64,000 nt of DNA from an uncultured Ruminococcus sp. (GTDB taxonomy: Bacteria > Bacillota > Clostridia > Oscillospirales > Ruminococcaceae): positions 88,368 through 152,367 of the forward strand of contig CACZFN010000017.1 in assembly GCA_902780505.1 (NCBI GenBank), given 5' to 3'. Shown here one piece after another: positions 35,570-44,587 of the stretch. The notes under the pieces are model-generated. The model was given only the letters and a program-made list of their open reading frames with translations. It ran no database searches and was not told the origin of the DNA. Position 1 is the first letter of the stretch. Every line of letters starts with the position of its first letter. Made by a program: the position numbers and the translations under genes.

Positions 35570-36007
35570 ATGACACTTACCAAAGAATCCTATAAAGCCC
35601 TGTATCAGACCGGGGGCTCAAAAACAAAATGGTGGATAACTCTGCCCAAAGCTTTTGTCATAGGCGGCCTTGTCTGTACGCTCGGTCAGGTGCTGTCAAA
35701 CCTGTATAAATACGCGGGCTTTGAAGACCGCCCCGCATCACTTCTTACGACCATTACACTTATCTTCATGTCAGCACTTCTTACCTCGCTCGGGCTGTAT
35801 TCAAAGATCGCAAAACACGCAGGCGCAGGCACACTTGTCCCCGTAACAGGCTTTGCAAACTCTGTAGCCGCCCCCGCAGTCGAATTTGTAAGCGAGGGCT
35901 ATGTCACAGGTCTTGGCGCAAAGATATTTATAATAAGCGGCCCTGTTATCCTCTATGGTATACTTGCAAGTACCCTTGCGGGGTTAGTGCTGTACTTCAC
36001 AGCATGA
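35570..36007 (+). CDS. spoVAC: Stage V sporulation protein AC
   Basis: 145 residues with about four membrane helices and SpoVAC family motifs: the N-terminal YQTGGSKTKWWITLPKAFVI, GGLVCTLGQ, GLYSKIAKHAGAGTLVPVTG and FANSVAAPAVEF. In Bacillus, SpoVAC forms the mechanosensitive dipicolinic acid channel of the spore with SpoVAD and SpoVAE; here spoVAD/AE are not next to it, which is unusual. GGGAGGAAG precedes the ATG. A weak forespore-type promoter (GCATA at 35503, CATACAC at 35523) has a non-ideal spacer. Together with spoIIA it suggests real or recently lost sporulation ability. Confidence 0.92.
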   Translation: MTLTKESYKALYQTGGSKTKWWITLPKAFVIGGLVCTLGQVLSNLYKYAGFEDRPASLLTTITLIFMSALLTSLGLYSKIAKHAGAGTLVPVTGFANSVAAPAVEFVSEGYVTGLGAKIFIISGPVILYGILASTLAGLVLYFTA

Positions 36008-36017
36008 CCTCATCACC

Positions 36018-36062
36018 CAAAACCGCCCGAAGTTCATATGCTTCGGGCGGTGTTATTTTTTT
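36018..36062 (+). terminator. spoVAC terminator
   Basis: Stem ACCGCCCGAAG / CTTCGGGCGGT, 8-base loop, then T-rich tail. Confidence 0.9.
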
Positions 36063-36070
36063 CTCTTTAT

Positions 36071-36140
36071 TTAAGGCAACACCGCACATAGACTGCCAGA
36101 GGGCTTTGAGCACGGACTTTGTGCGGTGCTGCCTTTATTT
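36071..36140. repeat. MITE-like palindromic element, copy B
   Basis: Terminal inverted repeats AAGGCAACACCGCACA and TGTGCGGTGCTGCCTT (15 of 16 match) enclose about 32 bp. The inner sequence GAGGGCTTTG and the left end match copy A at 35394-35437. The right end overlaps the stop codon of the SGNH hydrolase gene. Confidence 0.7.
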
Positions 36141-37778
36141 AAGCTTCTTTGTCAGTGATGATTTCAGGCTTCCCTTTTCAAGCTTGTTCACATAAGCCTT
36201 TGCCGTTTTAAGGTTGTCGGCAGTCTTGTTTTCGGTGTAAGTTGCAACAGCGTCCTTTGCCTTCTGCTCGGCTATAAGCTTTTTTTCAACGTATTCAACC
36301 ATCGTGTCCGTCCATACCTTATATGCCGCATTTGTCAGGTGTACGTACTTATCACTTGAATACTTTGCAGGAAGTGAGCTTGTCCCCGCCTTCAGCGGCG
36401 TGTTTATGTCTATATAGTAAATGTCGCTCTGCTTTTTAGCATAGCCTGCAAGCAGTTCATTAAGTCGGTTCACCTGATAATTCGTAAGATTTCCCCTCTG
36501 CCCGCTTGAATATATCGGTGTCATGGCTTCTATGTATATCGGCACATTCGGGTTTACTGCACGTATGCCTTCAAGGTAGCTTTTGTATCTTTCAAAAACC
36601 GATTCTGCATTGCCGAACATATCATTTGTACCCATGTTTATAAACACCCGCTTCACGCCCGAGCGTTTAATAACATTCTTAGCCATTCCCGTAACACCGC
36701 CGTAGGCTATCTGGTACTGGCTCCCATTTGCGCCGCCATCATTGTGGAACGCATAACACCCACGCACCATCATAGTCGGGTGCCCGAGGAAGTTGTACCC
36801 CATTGAATTAAAGTAATTCTGCTGCCCTACACCTATAGAGCTTCCCACAAACCCCGAGCTGCCAAAAAACGAATCTATCGTTTTCTGTGAAACACTCGGT
36901 GAAGGATTGCTCTTGTAAACGTGCACTTTGGTGTAGAATATAAAGCTTTCCTTTCCCGCTGTGACTATTGCCTTTATTATAGCAACGCCCTTGCCTTTTC
37001 CTGTGACAACACCCTTTGAATTGACAGTTGCTATCTTCTTGTCTGTTGTCTGATAACTTATCTTGTCATATCCTGTGGGCTTTATGTTCATGGTGCTTCC
37101 TATCTTTAACCCCTTGTGCATTATAAGTGCTGTGCGTTTAAAGTCCTTAGGCGTTTTCGTCTGTGAAAACTTAACACTGCTGTTGTAGCTTGATATCTTT
37201 ACAGTTATCTTGATGTTTACAATGTATGTGTTCCTGCCCGATTTTACAGTTACAACAACATATGTGGTGCCGCATTTCTTAGCGGTTATCTTTTTGCCGT
37301 TTACATAAACTATTTTTGCGTTTTTGCTCTTGACAGTATACTTGTACTTGCTTCCAATTATGTCAAGCGCGCGTGATTCTCCCTTGTACATAGTTATGCC
37401 CTGTGTGAGCTTTACCGTCTTGCTTACCGCCTTTGTGGTGGCTTTGGTGGTCACTTTTGTCGTAGCTTTGGTAGTTTTCTTGGTTGTTTCGGCAGTTGTT
37501 TTTGCGGTTGTCTTTGTAGTCACACTTGAAGCCGCTGTATTCTTCTGTGAAGCAGCTGCTCCGCTGCTGTTCCCCTGTTCGGGCGCAGCAGTAACATTTT
37601 TAGATTCATTTAGCAACTCACTCTCCGCAGACAAGTCCACGCTTCCATCTTCAGGAATAACAACCTCTATCTTTTCTAAGTTTTCATTATCCTCTGCTGC
37701 AAAAGCTGTAGGCGCTATGCCCATTATAAGTGCCATACAAAGTGCCGCACTTACTAACCTTTTAAGCACTTGTATCAC
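36135..37778 (-). CDS. Secreted SGNH/GDSL hydrolase with Thr/Lys linker and Ig-like domains
   Basis: 547 residues: signal peptide (cleavage near AFAAED), an acidic then Thr/Lys-rich low-complexity linker (residues 75-115, many TTK units), two bacterial Ig-like (Big2) domains (about 118-200 and 205-300, the second with TVNSKGVVTGKGKGVAIIKA), an SGNH esterase domain (about 305-510; FVGSSIGVG, NMGTNDMF, DKYVHLTNAAY holding Ser, Asn and Asp/His positions), and a charged tail. The start GTG overlaps the NAD synthetase stop by 4 bp. Probably an esterase acting on acylated wall or plant polysaccharide, with the Lys-rich parts binding the cell surface. Substrate not known. Confidence 0.85.
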   Translation of the reverse strand: MIQVLKRLVSAALCMALIMGIAPTAFAAEDNENLEKIEVVIPEDGSVDLSAESELLNESKNVTAAPEQGNSSGAAASQKNTAASSVTTKTTAKTTAETTKKTTKATTKVTTKATTKAVSKTVKLTQGITMYKGESRALDIIGSKYKYTVKSKNAKIVYVNGKKITAKKCGTTYVVVTVKSGRNTYIVNIKITVKISSYNSSVKFSQTKTPKDFKRTALIMHKGLKIGSTMNIKPTGYDKISYQTTDKKIATVNSKGVVTGKGKGVAIIKAIVTAGKESFIFYTKVHVYKSNPSPSVSQKTIDSFFGSSGFVGSSIGVGQQNYFNSMGYNFLGHPTMMVRGCYAFHNDGGANGSQYQIAYGGVTGMAKNVIKRSGVKRVFINMGTNDMFGNAESVFERYKSYLEGIRAVNPNVPIYIEAMTPIYSSGQRGNLTNYQVNRLNELLAGYAKKQSDIYYIDINTPLKAGTSSLPAKYSSDKYVHLTNAAYKVWTDTMVEYVEKKLIAEQKAKDAVATYTENKTADNLKTAKAYVNKLEKGSLKSSLTKKLK

Positions 37779-39802
37779 TCCCCTGTTTTTATATCATCGA
37801 TCTCTTTTTGCCATAATGCCGCAGAAGCATCTGAAGGCATTCTCCAGTCGCCTCTCGGTGAAAGTGTTACCGAACCTATCTTCGCCCCGTCAGGCAGACA
37901 ACTCCTCTTGAACTGCTGCGAGAAAAACCTCCTGTAAAATGTCTTTAACCATTTGAGTATCGTTTCGTCACTGTATTCTCCCTCAAAGGCTTTCTTTGCA
38001 ATCCTTAAAACCTTTTTCGGCCCGAAGCCCCAGCGTATACCATAGTACAGGAAGAAATCATGCAGTTCATAAGGCCCTACAAGGTCCTCTGTTTTCTGTG
38101 TCATCTGCTCGCCGCTTTTATCTGTCGGCAGCAGTTCGGGCGAAACAGGCGTGTCCAAAATATCGTACAGTACATTTCTTAATGTATCACTTGTGCAGGT
38201 ATCTGCATAATACCTTACAATATGCCGCACCAGCGTTTTGGGAACAGAGCCGTTCACGCCGTACATTGACATATGGTCGCCGTTGTATGTTGCCCAGCCG
38301 AGCGCCAGTTCGGAAAGATCCCCCGTTCCGACTACAAGCCCGCCAACCTGGTTTGCAATGTTCATCAGAACCTTAGTGCGCTCTCTTGCCTGCCCGTTTT
38401 CAAATACAACACTGTGGTCATTTATATCATGCCCTATATCCTCAAAATGCTGTAAAACGCTTTTTGTGATGTTTACCTCCCTGAAGGTAACACCGAGCGC
38501 TTCGCAAAGTATCTGTGCATTTCCCCTTGTTCGCTTAGTTGTGCCAAAGCATGGCATTGTCACCGCCACAATGTCAGAATGCGGCCGCCCAAGCTTGTCA
38601 AGCGCCATAATGCTTACAAGCAGAGCAAGCGTCGAATCAAGCCCGCCCGAAATGCCTATAACAAGCGTCTTGGAAAACGTATGCGTCAGGCGCTTCATCA
38701 GCCCGTGTGACTGCATATTCAGTATAAGGTCACATCTCTTGTTCCTCTCCGCTTCGTTTGAAGGTATAAAAGGTGTTTTTGCAAATTTTCTTGTAAGCTC
38801 TGTATCCTCTCTTTTGAAGCTTATAAGGCTCACAGGAAGCCTGTCAAGAAAGCCCGGTGAATAGCAATCGTCCCAGTCCGATTCCTCTGTATTTGCAGGG
38901 TATGTGGACATTTTCCTGCGCTCAAAAGCAAGGCGGGAAACATCTATTTCCGATATGATAATCCCGTTTTCAAAAAGCCTGCTCTCAGCAAGTATAGTGC
39001 CGTTTTCTGCAATGATATTATGACCTGAAAAAACCATATCCTGCGTTGATTCACCATCTCCTGCCGATGCATAGATGTATCCGCAGACAAGCCTTGCCGA
39101 CTGATTTGAAACAAGTGAACGCCTGTAATCGTCCTTGCCTATCACCTCGTCGCTTGCGGATAAGTTGCATATTATATTTGCCCCCGATTTTGCAAGGTAA
39201 TTGGAAACAGGATCAGCCACCCAAAGGTCCTCGCAGATCTCAAACCCTATAATTATATCGTCAGGATCGCGTACAAACTTCCAGTTGCATACCTGCTCAT
39301 CGCAGTGGTCAAGTTTGAAAAGCTCCTGCCGCATAGATGTAACATGGGTGCAGCCGCCGTCGTTATAATACGGATCAAGGTCTATATCAACACTGCCGCC
39401 GCGGTATGGTGCAAAATGCCTTGCCTCGTAAAACTCGTTGTAATTCGGCAGGTGCGTTTTCGGCACAAACGAAAGGACCTCGCCATGCTTTATCACAGCG
39501 GCACAGTTATATATCTTGCCCTTTGCCTTGAGCGGCAGGCCTACTGCTATCATCATGTCATATTCCTTTGTGGCCTTGGCTATATCAACGCACGCCTGTA
39601 ACGCCGCATCAAGCAGCACCCCCTGAAAGAACAGATCCTGACAAGTATACCCTGTTATGCAAAGCTCAGGGAAAACACACAGCTTCACCTTCTTTTCATT
39701 GCATTCATCGATCATTTTCAGAATAGAATTTTTGTTGAATTCCACATCTGCCACCTTTATTTCAGGTGTGCAGGCCGCAACTTTGATAAAACCGTCCTTC
39801 AT
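37775..39802 (-). CDS. nadE: Glutamine-dependent NAD+ synthetase
   Basis: 675 residues from ATG 39802 (GGAGAGG); the 690-residue frame starts too early. N-terminal nitrilase-type glutaminase: Glu in FPELCITGYTC, Lys in PKTHLPN, Cys in EICEDLW. C-terminal synthetase: P-loop GISGGLDSTLAL, and GTGDLSELALGWATYNGDH. Converts deamido-NAD to NAD using ATP and glutamine-derived ammonia; the two-domain form is typical of Clostridia. Promoter at 39836-39864. Confidence 0.97.
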   Translation of the reverse strand: MKDGFIKVAACTPEIKVADVEFNKNSILKMIDECNEKKVKLCVFPELCITGYTCQDLFFQGVLLDAALQACVDIAKATKEYDMMIAVGLPLKAKGKIYNCAAVIKHGEVLSFVPKTHLPNYNEFYEARHFAPYRGGSVDIDLDPYYNDGGCTHVTSMRQELFKLDHCDEQVCNWKFVRDPDDIIIGFEICEDLWVADPVSNYLAKSGANIICNLSASDEVIGKDDYRRSLVSNQSARLVCGYIYASAGDGESTQDMVFSGHNIIAENGTILAESRLFENGIIISEIDVSRLAFERRKMSTYPANTEESDWDDCYSPGFLDRLPVSLISFKREDTELTRKFAKTPFIPSNEAERNKRCDLILNMQSHGLMKRLTHTFSKTLVIGISGGLDSTLALLVSIMALDKLGRPHSDIVAVTMPCFGTTKRTRGNAQILCEALGVTFREVNITKSVLQHFEDIGHDINDHSVVFENGQARERTKVLMNIANQVGGLVVGTGDLSELALGWATYNGDHMSMYGVNGSVPKTLVRHIVRYYADTCTSDTLRNVLYDILDTPVSPELLPTDKSGEQMTQKTEDLVGPYELHDFFLYYGIRWGFGPKKVLRIAKKAFEGEYSDETILKWLKTFYRRFFSQQFKRSCLPDGAKIGSVTLSPRGDWRMPSDASAALWQKEIDDIKTGE

Positions 39803-39835
39803 AACGCCTCTCCTTATAAAAATAGTCTTTATCTG

Positions 39836-39864
39836 ATTATACCACATTAATCCACTTTTTTCAA
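39836..39864 (-). promoter_or_regulatory. nadE promoter
   Basis: On the minus strand TTGAAA (39859-39864), 17-bp spacer, TATAAT (39836-39841). Confidence 0.8.
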
Positions 39865-40029
39865 TAGCAAATTAATTCACCGCCGTTACCTTTCAGGTGT
39901 CCCGGCGGTGCTTTGATATTTTTCATTGTGTATTCATATCACAAGTTGCATATTCAGCTTTCAAAACTTTATTTATATTACTAATGGACAGATCCTGTTT
40001 TTCATGTTATCCTTAAATCAGAGAAAGAT

Positions 40030-41181
40030 TCAGTCGAGCCACAGGAAATTATTATCCGAATTGAAAAAATCGACGTTGTAAAGCATTATCACCCTTGAAG
40101 CCCCTGTACTTTTTATAAGCTCTGAAACAGTCTTTTCCTCCATATGATAATAACGCATATCGACCACATCTATCGTTGAAAAGCTGTCGGCAAGGTACGG
40201 CAAAACAGCATTTGCGTAAGAATCCTTGATAACCAATATACGCTCGTCATTTTTTGCATTTGAGTGTATAGTGATGTGTGAGTAATTCCCCCCGAAAAGT
40301 GTGGCATACTTGTCTTTTTTCTCAAGCTTTGTTACGTCATACATTCCGATAAGCGTTTTGGGGTTTTCCTGCTCTTTTGCAAATTCCACATTATAGTTCC
40401 CGTCAGGGTTTTTCGGGGCATAGAATGTATCCGCCCGCTGTATAGCCGAAGGCGCCTTTGAATAAAGCGTGCCGTAGAATTCGCCCTTAAATGTATCATA
40501 ATCATAGCCGCCGCTAAGGTAGACCTCACTTGGCTTTTCACCTATAGCATCCATAAGCGCTAAATACCCCTCAGCCGCGCCATTTGCGTTCCAGTGGTGG
40601 TCTGTCCTGTAAAAAACCTGTACATTCTTTGAAGCGTCAACAAGCCTCTCTGTCGGGCAGACAAAGCTTATCTTTTCATCAAGGGCATTTTTCACATACA
40701 TAACCGTTTCAAGCTGATCGTCATTCATGCACCCGACGGGCAGCTTGTCTGAAAGCACACTTGAAGCCGTCGGCACGAGCATAAACGTCACCGGAACATC
40801 TACCTTCTGAACAAAGCTGTTTATATAGCCTGTATTTTTGTCAAGCTGTGCCCGGTTTTCCTTGTAATCCTGTATAATATACCCGTCGTCACAGAAATAC
40901 ACGCCGTTCTGATGTGTTTTGAGCATTATCCTTTCATAATCCACTTTAAGCGAAAACAACTCATCCCTTAACGGCATCTGGTCAGCAAGGTAGCTTTCAA
41001 GCTTGTCCTGAAACTCGCCGTTTAGTATAGTTTCGCTGTTTACCTCGGGCGATTGTGCCAATAGCCTGTTTTCCATATCGGAAAACTCCCTGTCCTTGAT
41101 AACAAGCCCTAATACAGCAAAACCGAATATAAAAAGCACAAAGAAAACAGTTATTATCTTAGCTTTAATCTTTTCATTCAT
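40030..41181 (-). CDS. DHHW-family (AlgJ/AlgX-like) membrane-anchored acetylation protein
   Basis: 383 residues with one N-terminal membrane helix (about 9-28) and an extracellular domain of the SGNH-like DHHW family: QVFYRTDHHWNANGA contains the name-giving motif, and ILVIKDSYANAVLPYLA carries the Ser block. Directly follows the MBOAT gene (14 bp). In alginate and similar systems the MBOAT protein passes the acyl group across the membrane and the AlgJ/AlgX-type partner transfers it to the polymer. Polymer identity is unknown. Confidence 0.88.
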   Translation of the reverse strand: MNEKIKAKIITVFFVLFIFGFAVLGLVIKDREFSDMENRLLAQSPEVNSETILNGEFQDKLESYLADQMPLRDELFSLKVDYERIMLKTHQNGVYFCDDGYIIQDYKENRAQLDKNTGYINSFVQKVDVPVTFMLVPTASSVLSDKLPVGCMNDDQLETVMYVKNALDEKISFVCPTERLVDASKNVQVFYRTDHHWNANGAAEGYLALMDAIGEKPSEVYLSGGYDYDTFKGEFYGTLYSKAPSAIQRADTFYAPKNPDGNYNVEFAKEQENPKTLIGMYDVTKLEKKDKYATLFGGNYSHITIHSNAKNDERILVIKDSYANAVLPYLADSFSTIDVVDMRYYHMEEKTVSELIKSTGASRVIMLYNVDFFNSDNNFLWLD

Positions 41182-41195
41182 TACCCTTACCCCCG

Positions 41196-42611
41196 TCAGA
41201 ACCTGAAATACAAAAACGGATTATAAGTGCTGCTGACAATATATGCCACACTTAAAGTAAGAAGCAGCGGTATGCTTATCATCTGGATCATATCAAAGGC
41301 AAGCACACTTTTTTTCTTTATCTTTTCCCCCGCCCATCTGCAAAGCGGTGTTGAAGCGATCACAAGTACCGCAAAAGTCACCATGAACCCTAAAAGCTTT
41401 GACACAGTCATATCATTGATGACAGGCAGCCCATTTGCAAAGAACATATTCTTCAGGTTGTTGACAAGCTTCTCGCTGTCATCAAAAGCAAACAGCGCCC
41501 AGCCTATCACCACAAAAAACATAGCATATATATGCTGCAAGACCTTCGGCGCTTTCAAAAGAGCCTTGCCCCATATAAATTTTTCAAGCAGCAGCAGTAT
41601 TCCAAAGTAAACGCCCCAGCCCATAAAATTCCAGCTTGCGCCATGCCAGAAACCCGTAAGTGCCCAGACTATCATAATGTTTACTATCTGCCTGCCCCTG
41701 CCCTTGCGGTTGCCGCCAAGCGGAATGTATACATAATCCCTGAACCACGTAGAAAGCGATATATGCCACCTGCGCCAGAATTCGGTAATAGAAGTTGATA
41801 TATACGGGTAATCAAAGTTTTCAAGGAATTCAAAGCCGAACATCTTTCCAAGCCCTATCGCCATATCCGAATACCCTGAAAAATCAAAGAAGATCTGGAA
41901 GGTATATGCAATTATCCCAAGCCACGCCGCCGCAACAGAAAGCTCGCTGTTGTTCATGGCACTCAGCTCGTCAAAAAGTGCGCCTGCGGTGTTTGCAAGT
42001 ATCATTTTCTTCGCAAGTCCATAGGTAAAGCGCTTAACGCCGTCTGAAAACAGTGCAAAACTCTCCCGGCGGTCAGTGAGCTGTTCTTCGATCGTCTGGT
42101 ATCTGACTATCGGCCCCGCTATAAGCTGCGGGAAAAGCGCGACATAAGTCGCAAGGTTCAGTATATTCTTCTGTGCCCTGACTTCGCCCTTGTAAACATC
42201 TATCACATAGGATAACGTCTGAAAGCTGTAGAAAGATATGCCTATCGGCAGCACTACTTCAAGCGGCTTTATGCCAAAGCCGCCTAAACTGTTGGCGGTA
42301 TCAATAAAAAGGTTTGTGTATTTAAAGAAAAACAAAAACCCTAAATTCCACACTATAGCCGTTATCATTGCAATACGGCCTTTTAGCACACCGTTTTTCT
42401 TATACTTTTTTGTATCCGCAAACAGCCCCGTGATATATGCCACAGTAATGGAAAGTATCATTATTATTACATATTTAGGCTCGCCCCACGCATAGAAAAC
42501 AAGGCTGAAAACAAGCAGCACAAAGTTTTTGAGCTTTCTGGGCACTAAATAGTAAAGTGCCAGGCAAAGCGGAAAGAATACAAATAAAAAAACACTACTG
42601 CAAAAAAGCAT
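41196..42611 (-). CDS. MBOAT-family O-acyltransferase (AlgI/DltB/PatA type)
   Basis: 471 residues with about 11 membrane helices. Family motifs: PIGISFYSFQTLSYVIDVY, PQLIAGPIVRY, FWRRWHISLSTWFRDYVYIP and the catalytic His in GFWHGASWNF. It moves acetyl or other acyl groups across the membrane for surface polymer O-acylation. Third gene of the 44044-40030 operon, paired with the DHHW protein. Not dltB: no dltA/dltC nearby. Confidence 0.95.
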   Translation of the reverse strand: MLFCSSVFLFVFFPLCLALYYLVPRKLKNFVLLVFSLVFYAWGEPKYVIIMILSITVAYITGLFADTKKYKKNGVLKGRIAMITAIVWNLGFLFFFKYTNLFIDTANSLGGFGIKPLEVVLPIGISFYSFQTLSYVIDVYKGEVRAQKNILNLATYVALFPQLIAGPIVRYQTIEEQLTDRRESFALFSDGVKRFTYGLAKKMILANTAGALFDELSAMNNSELSVAAAWLGIIAYTFQIFFDFSGYSDMAIGLGKMFGFEFLENFDYPYISTSITEFWRRWHISLSTWFRDYVYIPLGGNRKGRGRQIVNIMIVWALTGFWHGASWNFMGWGVYFGILLLLEKFIWGKALLKAPKVLQHIYAMFFVVIGWALFAFDDSEKLVNNLKNMFFANGLPVINDMTVSKLLGFMVTFAVLVIASTPLCRWAGEKIKKKSVLAFDMIQMISIPLLLTLSVAYIVSSTYNPFLYFRF

Positions 42612-42685
42612 TTAACGCCCTCCGATAAATCAAAGGACGCATTGACGGAAATAAGAGTCAATACGCCCCGTAAGTCGTAAATCTA

Positions 42686-43186
42686 TCAGCCAATGATCTC
42701 CTTAGCCTTTGCATTGTCATCACTTATGCACATATAAACACAGTTGCCTTTGGTTACAATAACAGGATCTTCAAGCTTGCCCATTTCTTCGGGGGAATAG
42801 TCCTTTGATGACTGCTTCATATTCTCGATCCTTTTATTAATTGCATTCTTTATCGTTTCAAGAGAAGCCTCGTCCTTAGCCTCAAAGCAGGCAATCTCCT
42901 CAGCAATAGTACCGCCGCCGATATATATCTTTGCACTCTTATAGCTGTCCGCAGTCACGCCATACAGCTTTTCATACATATCTTCTTCAAGCGGGTTAAG
43001 ATTATCTTTAAAGGTAATGCTGTTTCTAAGTTCATCAGCAATTTCCGTAACGCTCTTTGAACTCTCAGCGCTGTTTGAACTTTTGCTTCCGCTCTCAGAG
43101 CTGCTTCCATCTCCACAGGCTGTAAGCCCCATAGTAAGTGCAGTAACGCCCGCAAGCAAAAGTGCCGTTAATTTCTTCTTGTTCAT
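42686..43186 (-). CDS. DUF4358-type lipoprotein
   Basis: 166 residues. Lipoprotein signal ending LTAC at Cys24, a Ser-rich linker (27-45), then a small alpha/beta domain of the DUF4358 type (LYGVTADSYKSAKIYIG, AEEIACFEAKDEASLETIKN). This family commonly stands next to MBOAT and DHHW genes in Clostridia, so it is probably an accessory of polymer acylation. It lies 21 bp after the SGNH gene and 74 bp before the MBOAT gene. Confidence 0.8.
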   Translation of the reverse strand: MNKKKLTALLLAGVTALTMGLTACGDGSSSESGSKSSNSAESSKSVTEIADELRNSITFKDNLNPLEEDMYEKLYGVTADSYKSAKIYIGGGTIAEEIACFEAKDEASLETIKNAINKRIENMKQSSKDYSPEEMGKLEDPVIVTKGNCVYMCISDDNAKAKEIIG

Positions 43187-43207
43187 TTTTATCTGTCCTT
43201 TCTTTTA

Positions 43208-44044
43208 TTATGTATTCTGTATAAGAAAATCAAGCCATTTAAGCAGGTATTCCTTGACAAGGTGAACACCGTCCGTAGAAGCTTCTTCGGGCAGATATCC
43301 GTTTGCATCAGCAAGTGCCGAACCTACATCAAGAAACTCTACCCCACAGTTATCTGCCGCCGCCTTTACAGCAACATTAAAGCGTCTGACATTTTCATTT
43401 GTCCACGGCTCACCCTCTGATTCCTTGGAAGCCGTGATCGGGATTATCGACTGAATATATATCTTTGCATCAGGCTGTTTCTCTTTAATGGCATTTATCA
43501 GTTCTTCATATTCCGCCTGGAAGTTTTCCACATAAGGCCAGCCTATCTCGTTTATACCAAACATCACATATACTCTGCCAAACTGGTGCTGTGCAAGGGC
43601 ATCTGAAACATTGCCCATATTTCCGTTATCAAGTGTTATATTTTTTTCGTCAAGTGCAGAGGATACATTAAGCCCTGTTGCACAGTAGAAAGTAGCAAGC
43701 GGCTTACCCGAATTCATAGAAAGCCCGACAGTTCTTGAGTCCCCCACAAAGCAGGCGTCTGCAAAATCGTCCGAATCTTTCGTTACAGGCTGGGGCGCCG
43801 ATGAATCATCACTGCTGCTGTCATCATTCTTTACAACATCCTCTTTATTCTTATCTGCCGAAATCACAGAAGAACTTTCATCAGCAGAATTACTGCTGTT
43901 ATCCCCTGTATCTGTTTCAAGGCTGACAGAAGAAAGTATCAGCCACACAAAAACCATTATTGCCGCCAAAACGCAGAAAACAGATATTACATTTTGCTGG
44001 ATCCTTGCCCTGTTAGCGGGCGAAGGGGCTTTCTGCTCAGCCAT
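43208..44044 (-). CDS. Membrane-anchored SGNH/GDSL hydrolase
   Basis: 278 residues: short cytoplasmic N-terminus, membrane helix (about 19-40), Ser/Asp-rich linker (45-95), then an SGNH domain with CFVGDSRTVGL (Ser block), MFGINEIGW (Asn block) and STDGVHL (Asp/His block). First gene of the acylation operon. It may remove or transfer acyl groups on the same surface polymer that MBOAT and DHHW proteins modify. GAGGTC lies before the ATG. Confidence 0.88.
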   Translation of the reverse strand: MAEQKAPSPANRARIQQNVISVFCVLAAIMVFVWLILSSVSLETDTGDNSSNSADESSSVISADKNKEDVVKNDDSSSDDSSAPQPVTKDSDDFADACFVGDSRTVGLSMNSGKPLATFYCATGLNVSSALDEKNITLDNGNMGNVSDALAQHQFGRVYVMFGINEIGWPYVENFQAEYEELINAIKEKQPDAKIYIQSIIPITASKESEGEPWTNENVRRFNVAVKAAADNCGVEFLDVGSALADANGYLPEEASTDGVHLVKEYLLKWLDFLIQNT

Positions 44045-44080
44045 ACCAAAGACCTCCGACTTAGAAATTCACACATATTT

Positions 44081-44109
44081 ATCATAACACATTTTACCTT
44101 TCTTTTCAA
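44081..44109 (-). promoter_or_regulatory. Promoter of the acylation operon
   Basis: On the minus strand TTGAAA (44104-44109), 17-bp spacer, TATGAT (44081-44086), about 40 bp before the SGNH gene. Confidence 0.7.
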
Positions 44110-44204
44110 GGGCTTTAATGAAATTTAAGAAAAAAGCCAAATCTATCCTGAAATTCAAGTCATTTTTTGTCAGTTTATCACCACACAAAAATCCCCCCTG
44201 CCTA

Positions 44205-44435
44205 TATGGGTGGCGGGCTTAAAAGGGCTTACGTGTTCTACTGGGGGAAACCCTTCCCGAAAAAGGGTTCTCCCCCAGGCCCCTTTCCTAAAACTTTTGA
44301 CCTATTTTTACATAAAGGGCGTCTTGCCCTTTATGAAAAAATAAATTAGAAGTCTTTGGAAGGGGGTTCGGGGGAGAACCTTTCTTCAGAAAGGTTTCCC
44401 CCGATAAAAGATAAAACACATAAGCTTCTTTAAAC
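44205..44435. repeat. Long imperfect palindrome (~230 bp)
   Basis: The gap 44045-44587 has no gene. Its centre is CCCTTTATG-type complementary sequence around 44331, and the two arms match over about 100 bases each: outer ACGTGTT / AACACAT-like ends, then an inner hairpin in each arm (GGGGGAAACCC...GGGTTCTCCCCC on the left; GGGGGAGAACCTTT...AAAGGTTTCCCCC on the right). The arms differ at many positions, so they are old or exchanged copies. Possibly a non-autonomous element; no transposase is seen. Confidence 0.7.
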
Positions 44436-44476
44436 CCAGCTTTATATGCGCGGGCGCTGAACTCAAATAACAAAAA

Positions 44477-44507
44477 GACACTTCTGCCGTGATACGGCAA
44501 AAGTGTC
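44477..44507 (-). terminator. Terminator of the ABC operon; recurrent 31-bp hairpin, copy 2
   Basis: On the minus strand GACACTTTTGCC...GGCAGAAGTGTC is followed by T5. Same hairpin as at 21375-21405, with matching downstream bases. Confidence 0.8.
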
Positions 44508-44587
44508 TTGATAAATACTTCTTTATTGCACCCGCGCTTAAAGAGCAGAGGTGCCTTTGAAAAGCATTCTTGCAAACTGTAGTGCGA

